18,916 nt of DNA from CAZYTO01 sp964650405 (GTDB lineage Bacteria > Acidobacteriota > Thermoanaerobaculia > Gp7-AA8): assembly GCA_964650405.1 (NCBI GenBank), contig CAZYTO010000086.1:1-18916 (forward strand), given 5' to 3'. This document shows positions 15,194-18,916 of the stretch, in pieces (the stretch's first letter is position 1; each line of letters opens with the position of its first letter). Made by a program: the position numbers and the translations under genes. The notes beneath the pieces were generated by a model. It saw nothing but the letters and a program-made list of their open reading frames with translations, made no database searches and had not been told where the DNA came from.

Positions 15194-15223
15194 GGCCGGG
15201 TCGTGCCTTGACACGACCCGGCC
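15194..15223. terminator. Perfect 12-bp hairpin between convergent genes
   Basis: GGCCGGGTCGTG (15194-15205) pairs perfectly with CACGACCCGGCC (15212-15223) around a 6-base loop. It lies between the convergent lipocalin-like gene and the minus-strand gene ending at 15260. There is no T-run on either side, so it may be a bidirectional but weak, or Rho-assisted, terminator. Confidence 0.65.
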
Positions 15224-15259
15224 GCTGTTGTCCTGGTGTTCGCGCTGAATTCGTCCGGC

Positions 15260-15859
15260 TCAGGCAGCCATCGGCAGCGGCTTCGGAGCAGGGGGCTGTT
15301 CCGGCGCGGGCTGCGGCTGCGGCACCTCCTTCTTCTTGTTGCCACGCCCCTTCCGTCCGAGTGCCTGGCGCATCTTCAGCGCCGCGTCGCGGGCATCGGC
15401 GCCGGCGACCGTACGTCCCAGCCCCTTGGCCCGGTAGTACGTCTGCAGCGCCTTCAGACCCGCCGACGCCTTGCGTGCGTCGATGCTGAACTGAAGGGAT
15501 CGTCCCATCCGCAGGAACAGGTCGGCGATGGGCTGGTAGGCAAGCTTGTACCTTTGCCTGTCGCCCGTGTCCTCGACGTCGAACGTGTTCAACGTCCTCA
15601 GACTGGCCGCCCCGGCCACGCCGTCGGATACCGAGGTGATGAATGCCTCCGGTACCAATCGGCCGCCGCGCAGGGCCTGCGCCGCCACAGGGTGGAACCA
15701 TTGCCAGTACGGCACCTTCTCCGGCATGGCTTCCAGGATCGTGCGCAGTTGCGCCGCCTGGGCTTCGTAGTCCACCACCGGCGTTCCCGGATCGGGGTTG
15801 GGGTTGGTATTGTCCGCCGCGGCTATCGCACCGCTTTGGGCTTCTACTTCACGACTCAT
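15260..15859 (-). CDS. Unknown protein with K- and P-rich C-terminal tail
   Basis: This 199-residue soluble protein has no signal peptide or membrane segment. Residues 1-30 are a polar, Asn/Pro-rich leader. Residues 31-165 are mostly helical with a distinctive PYWQWFHPVAAQALRGGRLV (50-69) and FITSVSDGVAGAASLRTLNT (73-92). Residues 168-199 form a low-complexity tail (GRKGRGNKKKEVPQPQPAPE and onward), as in nucleic-acid-binding or scaffold proteins. I do not recognise a family. The start is secure: the minus-strand leader contains two tandem copies of GGAGAAAGGAAA (15863-15887), a doubled Shine-Dalgarno, before the ATG. It appears monocistronic. Whether the core belongs to a phage or housekeeping family cannot be judged here. 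Confidence 0.72.
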   Translation of the reverse strand: MSREVEAQSGAIAAADNTNPNPDPGTPVVDYEAQAAQLRTILEAMPEKVPYWQWFHPVAAQALRGGRLVPEAFITSVSDGVAGAASLRTLNTFDVEDTGDRQRYKLAYQPIADLFLRMGRSLQFSIDARKASAGLKALQTYYRAKGLGRTVAGADARDAALKMRQALGRKGRGNKKKEVPQPQPAPEQPPAPKPLPMAA

Positions 15860-15887
15860 ACGTTTCCTTTCTCCTTTTCCTTTCTCC

Positions 15888-16289
15888 GTCCCGCCGCAGC
15901 CACACGCTGGGCGGACCGGGTTACTGGTTACCTGGACCGCCTCGGCCGAAGCGGGACAGGCGAAAGGCGCGTCGACTGCGCCGGGCCTCTGGTCGGAGCG
16001 TTCCGCATCGATCGCCTGCTTTCTGCTCCTGTAGGAAAAGCGTTTCAGAAGCCTTCTTGGCCACGCTTTTTTCGTGACGGCATGCCGTGGTCATGACACG
16101 GGTGGCACACCGGGAGGGATCCGAATTGGCGGTAACTATCAGAGTCTGTGGAGGATGGTCATTCGCACGTGGAGGACGAAGCATGCCCGAAAAATCTTTT
16201 CACGCGCGCTGAATAACTGTGAAAGTTGTGAACAACCCTGTAACAGCGCCGCCATAGTTGTGTCCCGCAGTCAGGAAGAATCCTGATTT
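15888..16289. other. Gene-free region with terminator-like hairpin and small palindrome
   Basis: I find no convincing gene. A short minus-strand stretch near 16035-16085 reads KSVAKKASETLFLQEQKAGD, possibly coding-like but without context. The stretch 16140-16260 is AT-richer. At 16271-16286 TCAGGA and TCCTGA form a small hairpin with loop AGAA, just ahead of the larger palindrome at 16290. Confidence 0.45.
16036..16072 (+). terminator. Terminator-like hairpin with T-run, no upstream gene
   Basis: AAAAGCGT (16036-16043) pairs with ACGCTTTT (16063-16070), with an inner AGAAG/CTTCT pairing in the loop and six T in total at the 3' side. It is oriented as a plus-strand terminator, yet no plus-strand gene lies upstream within about 900 bp. 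It could end an unrecognised RNA or be fortuitous. Confidence 0.4.
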
Positions 16290-16313
16290 CCAGATCTGAC
16301 GCGTCAGATCTGG
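16290..16313. repeat. Perfect 24-bp palindrome
   Basis: The half-site CCAGATCTGACG (16290-16301) is followed without spacer by its exact reverse complement (16302-16313). Perfect two-fold symmetry without a loop suggests a binding site for a dimeric or tetrameric protein rather than an RNA hairpin. It contains the CTGACG core of the array that follows. Confidence 0.9.
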
Positions 16314-16518
16314 ATGCCTGCCGTTCCAGCATCGAGATCTGCCGTCTTGCCATCGAGGTCTGACGTTCTGCCGTTCACGGTTCTCCGGCAGCGATTCACG
16401 CCAGCAAGGCCAGACGTGGATGGCAGGAGGGCTGGCGTGCGTGCTTGCCTGTCAGGCGTCGATGTCAGAAGGGCAGACGTTCATGACTGGGCAGCAGACG
16501 TGATCGGCGGCCAGGCGT
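16296..16518. repeat. 21-bp-phased iteron-like array of CWGNCGT cores
   Basis: Seven-base cores recur at exact 21-bp steps: CTGCCGT at 16318 and 16339, CTGACGT at 16360; then after a 9-bp phase slip CAGACGT at 16411, CTGGCGT at 16432, CAGGCGT at 16453, CAGACGT at 16474 and 16495. A further CAGGCGT at 16512 is out of phase. Between the two series, TTCACG recurs 21 bp apart (16374, 16395), so the period is kept. A diverged unit (CAGGCATCTATGTCA) reappears at 16582. An open frame runs through the array, but the variation falls on codon position 2, which argues against coding selection. Confidence 0.8.
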
Positions 16519-16735
16519 CGCGTAGGCACGATTGGCCGGGGTTCAGGTCGCCGTGCCGCTTGATAAATGGGCTTGGTGTCTCAGGCATCTATGTCAACGG
16601 CCGACAGAGTGCGGATGGAAGACAGGTCGAACCGTTGAACGTCGCCGAACCGATGAACATCGCAAATCAAAAGGTAAGCAACTCCCTCGTCGGCAAGCCG
16701 ACTCAGTCGTTGCAGTTGACAAACCATGGCCTTCT

Positions 16736-16846
16736 CATGGAAGTGCGGCAGCCGTGCTGCCGCTCTGGCGTCAGCGAAACCATAGCCCCACCACGGCCGC
16801 CGCACTCCACATCCGCGCTTCGCGCGGAGGGTTTAGGTGCAAAGCC
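16736..16846. repeat. Second GC-rich cruciform repeat joined to a solo MITE end
   Basis: The left arm (16736-16766, containing GAAGTGCGGCAGCCGTGCTG) and right arm (16792-16812) are imperfect inverted copies of the repeat seen at 14437. They are followed by a CCGCGC-TTC-GCGCGG palindrome (16813-16827). Directly after it TTTAGGTGCAAAGCC (16832-16846) is identical to 15 bases of the right terminal repeat of the element at 9362-9520. I find no matching left end nearby, so this is a solo end or a junction of two repeat families. Confidence 0.75.
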
Positions 16847-17051
16847 CCGCTGACCTCCACCGTGTCAAGAGCTTGCCCGGTCCCTGGACGTCCTAAGACC
16901 TCCGTGGTTTCAGTAGTTTACGAGCGTCCCAGGACGCTCCGGGATAGCCTGGAACCACCGTAGGTGGACTCTGCGAACACGTCGCGAACATTTTGTCCCG
17001 TCAGACTTGTGCAGCGGGAGCGGCGGTTTCTCGTCCGATCGGGTAGTGGTC
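16847..17051. other. Intergenic region with two small hairpins
   Basis: No gene is seen. GAGCGTCC/GGACGCTC (16922-16939, loop CA) and CCACC/GGTGG (about 16955-16967) form adjacent hairpins downstream of the minus-strand RHH-PAS-PAS gene. They may contribute to its transcript end, though no T-tract follows on that strand. Confidence 0.4.
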
Positions 17052-18002
17052 CTACGGGTGTCGCTCGTCGGTTTGCTTGAAGTCTGGTGAGACGACGCCG
17101 ACGAGGGGAATGCCTCCGTGGCGGTCGTAGATGGGGAAGCGGAGGCTCCAGCGAGGGCCATGGTCGTGGAATTCTTCTTTCGCCATCCGAGCGTGACCCG
17201 TACTTGCAACGTCAAGTTCGTGAGCGACGATGGGATGTTCGTGCGGCAAGTCAAGGACGCTGGTGGTGGAGCGGCCGAAGGCTTGCCTCGCTGACTTGCG
17301 GATGAGCGCGAGGTAGACCGCGTTCCCCCAGATGATGATGGAGTCGTTGCTCGTTGGTCGCTTGATCGCGATGGCAACGGGAGCACCTTCGAGCAGCGGC
17401 AGGAAGCGCGCCTCGATGCTCGGGTCGAGCGTTGCTTGTTGCATGCGCTGCAAGGCGTCCTCGATGACGGGGAACGAGGCTTCTCTGATCTCATCCTTGA
17501 CGAAGCTGATGTCGGCGAGCATCTCGATGAGTAAGTAGCGGTACGCGAGGACGGTTACTTTGCCCAGCCCTGCGGGGTTAATGCCCTCCATTGACGGGAG
17601 GGCTCTCGCATGGCGCAGCACGCTCTGGATATTGGCCTCGATGGTGTCTTTCTGAATCCCATCCGTGAATCCAAGATCGGTGATGCGGGAGCCGACGATG
17701 TCTTTGCTTTGCCGCTTGAGGGCGCGCTCGGTGTAGAGGTTCACCCAGACGATGCGCGCGTCGCGATCCTTGATAAGCGCAAAGGTCGGCATACTCTGCA
17801 CGAAGATCTCTGCCAGCAGCGCATTCATCGTGTCCGGGACAACGACTGGCCGAACGATCGCCGAGCCGCGCCGGTCGAGCTCGCGGCGAATTGCCTCGAT
17901 GAGAATCGCCTCCGAGGTGGTGCGCTGGGACGCGGCGGTCATCTTGAGTCGGCGGTGCAGATCTGACGGCAAGCGCAGCGTCGTTCGGGTGAGGTCTGAC
18001 AT
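17052..18002 (-). CDS. Ribbon-helix-helix protein with two PAS-like domains
   Basis: From the ATG at 18002 the protein is 316 residues. The N-terminus (about 4-44), TTLRLPSDLHRRLKMTAASQ followed by RTTSEAILIEAIRRELD, is a ribbon-helix-helix DNA-binding domain of the Arc/CopG type: a beta strand with alternating T-L-R-L, then two helices. A first PAS-like domain spans about 58-165 (MPTFALIKDRDARIVWVNLY then TERALKRQSKDIVGSRITDL) and a second about 196-305 (APVAIAIKRPTSNDSIIIWG through LRFPIYDRHGGIPLVGVVSP). PAS domains bind small ligands or cofactors and mediate dimerisation, so this looks like a one-component ligand- or redox-responsive regulator in the cytoplasm. The start is preferred over 18044 because GGAGA precedes it at proper distance and RHH homology begins at once. 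It is divergent from a secreted-protein gene, with shared TGACAG motifs between them. Confidence 0.78.
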   Translation of the reverse strand: MSDLTRTTLRLPSDLHRRLKMTAASQRTTSEAILIEAIRRELDRRGSAIVRPVVVPDTMNALLAEIFVQSMPTFALIKDRDARIVWVNLYTERALKRQSKDIVGSRITDLGFTDGIQKDTIEANIQSVLRHARALPSMEGINPAGLGKVTVLAYRYLLIEMLADISFVKDEIREASFPVIEDALQRMQQATLDPSIEARFLPLLEGAPVAIAIKRPTSNDSIIIWGNAVYLALIRKSARQAFGRSTTSVLDLPHEHPIVAHELDVASTGHARMAKEEFHDHGPRWSLRFPIYDRHGGIPLVGVVSPDFKQTDERHP

Positions 18003-18024
18003 TGGGCACGTCTCCTCTCGCGTC

Positions 18025-18129
18025 ATTCTGTCATGACTGTGCATGGCTTCCCAAGATTGACAGCCGATCGCTGCGACATGCTTCTGTCGGATAGATCATC
18101 TTGACAGAAACGAAGCCAAGGCTTACCTT
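18025..18129. promoter_or_regulatory. Divergent regulatory region with TGACAG motifs and a -35-like TTGACA
   Basis: TGACAG occurs at 18058-18063 and 18102-18107 on the plus strand and as CTGTCA at 18028-18033 on the minus strand; two of the three extend to TGACAGAA. The copy at 18101-18106 is a perfect -35 box (TTGACA) with a weak TACCTT -10 candidate at 18124 after 17 bp, pointing to the gene at 18229. The repeated motif is a candidate operator for the divergent RHH protein. The promoter call is tentative. Confidence 0.4.
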
Positions 18130-18228
18130 AGACTGGAGTTGGGTATCCCCGGTCCATCACCGATATCGCTTTGCTGTAGGAGGAACTGTCGTCCCGATCA
18201 ACCCCTAACCAAGGAAAGGTGCCCCCTG

Positions 18229-18916
18229 ATGTCAACCCCACGACTCCCCCGCATTCTCTACCGTGACGCCCTCGCTGCATTTCCCGCTAGCATCGCCGCA
18301 ACCATCCTCTGGGTCCTCGTTCTTCTCCCCGTCGTGCACGCCCAAGAGCACACACCCTTAGTCGACCGCCCAGCCCACCAACCCACGAGTGCCGCAGATG
18401 TGGTCCGCGCCGACGTCGCAGCGCAAGACGCAGGAGACTGGGACTCCTACCTTGCGCTCCGCAGCGACCTGCCGGGCGCACCCGAGAGCCGTTCGAACTA
18501 CGCCACGTTGTGGGCGCAACCGGAAAAAGGCATCCGCGACAACGTCACGCGCGCGCAGATCGACGCAATCAGGGAGATCCCCATCGACGTCGCGAAACAG
18601 GCGATGGATACGTGCTGCTACAACGGCACGAACCTACGTGCCTTCTTCGTTAGCATAAACTACTCCGTGCGGGCCGACGATCAGTACTTGAACAGTGGCT
18701 CAAACGCCCGGGTCTACATGCTGGCGGAGATCGACAACTCCTGGAAGATCGTGCAAGTCTCGGTACCGCTCCTTCAAACGCTGCCCCATGCCGGGTTCAG
18801 CCTCGGAAATACGGGCGACACGGCTGTCCGCGAAAAACCAGGGGGAAAAGTCGGAGGACTGTGTCGAGACCGTCGAGCAGGAAGTGTTTCTTGGCAACCT
18901 GCCAATGATGACGGAG
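18229..18916 (+). CDS. Secreted protein, NTF2-like region, partial and probably frameshifted near 18840
   Basis: The frame is open from ATG 18229 to the window end. A ribosome-binding site (AAGGAAAGG) precedes it. The N-terminus has a signal-anchor-like segment (about 18-42, SIAATILWVLVLLPVVHAQE, possible cleavage after VHA). Residues about 60-190 resemble an NTF2/SnoaL-like alpha-beta domain: DVAAQDAGDWDSYLALRSDL, then RAFFVSINYSV, RVYMLAEIDNSWKIVQVSVP. The usual role of such domains in secreted proteins is ligand binding or scaffolding; no function is assigned. After about 18840 the frame turns Gly/Arg-rich. The +2 frame, entered across the homopolymers AAAAA and GGGGG at 18832-18845, instead reads GEKSEDCVETVEQEVFLGNL followed by PMMTE, which looks far more protein-like. 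The last 25 or so residues of the open frame are therefore doubtful. Confidence 0.65.
   Translation, partial: MSTPRLPRILYRDALAAFPASIAATILWVLVLLPVVHAQEHTPLVDRPAHQPTSAADVVRADVAAQDAGDWDSYLALRSDLPGAPESRSNYATLWAQPEKGIRDNVTRAQIDAIREIPIDVAKQAMDTCCYNGTNLRAFFVSINYSVRADDQYLNSGSNARVYMLAEIDNSWKIVQVSVPLLQTLPHAGFSLGNTGDTAVREKPGGKVGGLCRDRRAGSVSWQPANDDG

Noticed and set aside
16290..16603. CRISPR array
   Set aside because: The units are 21 bp, head-to-tail without unique spacers, and degenerate. No cas genes are present.
16314..16853. 180-codon open frame through the 21-bp array with V at every seventh residue
   Set aside because: The repeat variation lies on codon position 2 while position 3 is constant, the frame enters a cruciform repeat, there is no ribosome-binding site, and no family resemblance is seen. 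A DNA-level repeat explains it better.

Overview
The window looks like a GC-rich chromosomal stretch of a Gram-negative soil-type bacterium, most plausibly an acidobacterium. The pointers are an Oar-like TonB-dependent receptor with an N-terminal carboxypeptidase-regulatory domain, a membrane-tethered LuxR regulator beside a DUF4199 protein, a VCBS/FG-GAP relic, and many short intergenic hairpin repeats. The phylum call is inference; there is no rRNA or other marker gene. I recognised no tRNA, rRNA, CRISPR array or intact transposase.

Layout. 1-402 is the C-terminus of a HEAT-repeat protein. 787-1062 is an emfourin-type protease inhibitor, bracketed by arrays of a 7-bp repeat. 1368-4457 is a TonB-dependent receptor ending in a textbook intrinsic terminator. 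5744 down to 4628 is a minus-strand pair: a two-TM LuxR-type regulator followed by a DUF4199 membrane protein. Facing away from it is a GT-C-type membrane glycosyltransferase (5784-7520). A cysteine-synthase-like PLP enzyme (minus) and an HxlR-SCP2 regulator (plus) diverge around another heptamer array. A 159-bp MITE-like element with a perfect 9-bp target duplication sits exactly at the HxlR stop codon. Then come a DUF4395 membrane protein (minus), a secreted galactose-oxidase/glyoxal-oxidase-like radical-copper protein (10401-12707), and a secreted Cys-patterned protein of unknown function (13011-13913).

The right third is more accessory in character. It holds a VCBS relic, a cruciform-type GC-rich repeat, a lipocalin-like protein, an unknown minus-strand protein with a K/P-rich tail, and about 1.2 kb without a convincing gene. 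That gene-free stretch contains a 24-bp perfect palindrome, a 21-bp-phased array of CWGNCGT cores, and a second cruciform repeat joined to a solo terminal repeat of the MITE. Beyond it are a ribbon-helix-helix-PAS-PAS protein (minus) and a divergent secreted protein that runs off the window with a probable frameshift near its end.

Most novel in my reading are: (1) the 21-bp-phased array with its palindrome, about 0.5 kb from an RHH-PAS-PAS regulator; (2) the CAGCGAN heptamer arrays that end at the base before two unrelated start codons in the same phase; (3) the MITE family with 9-bp duplications; and (4) the RHH-PAS-PAS architecture. No multi-gene defence or biosynthetic system could be supported.
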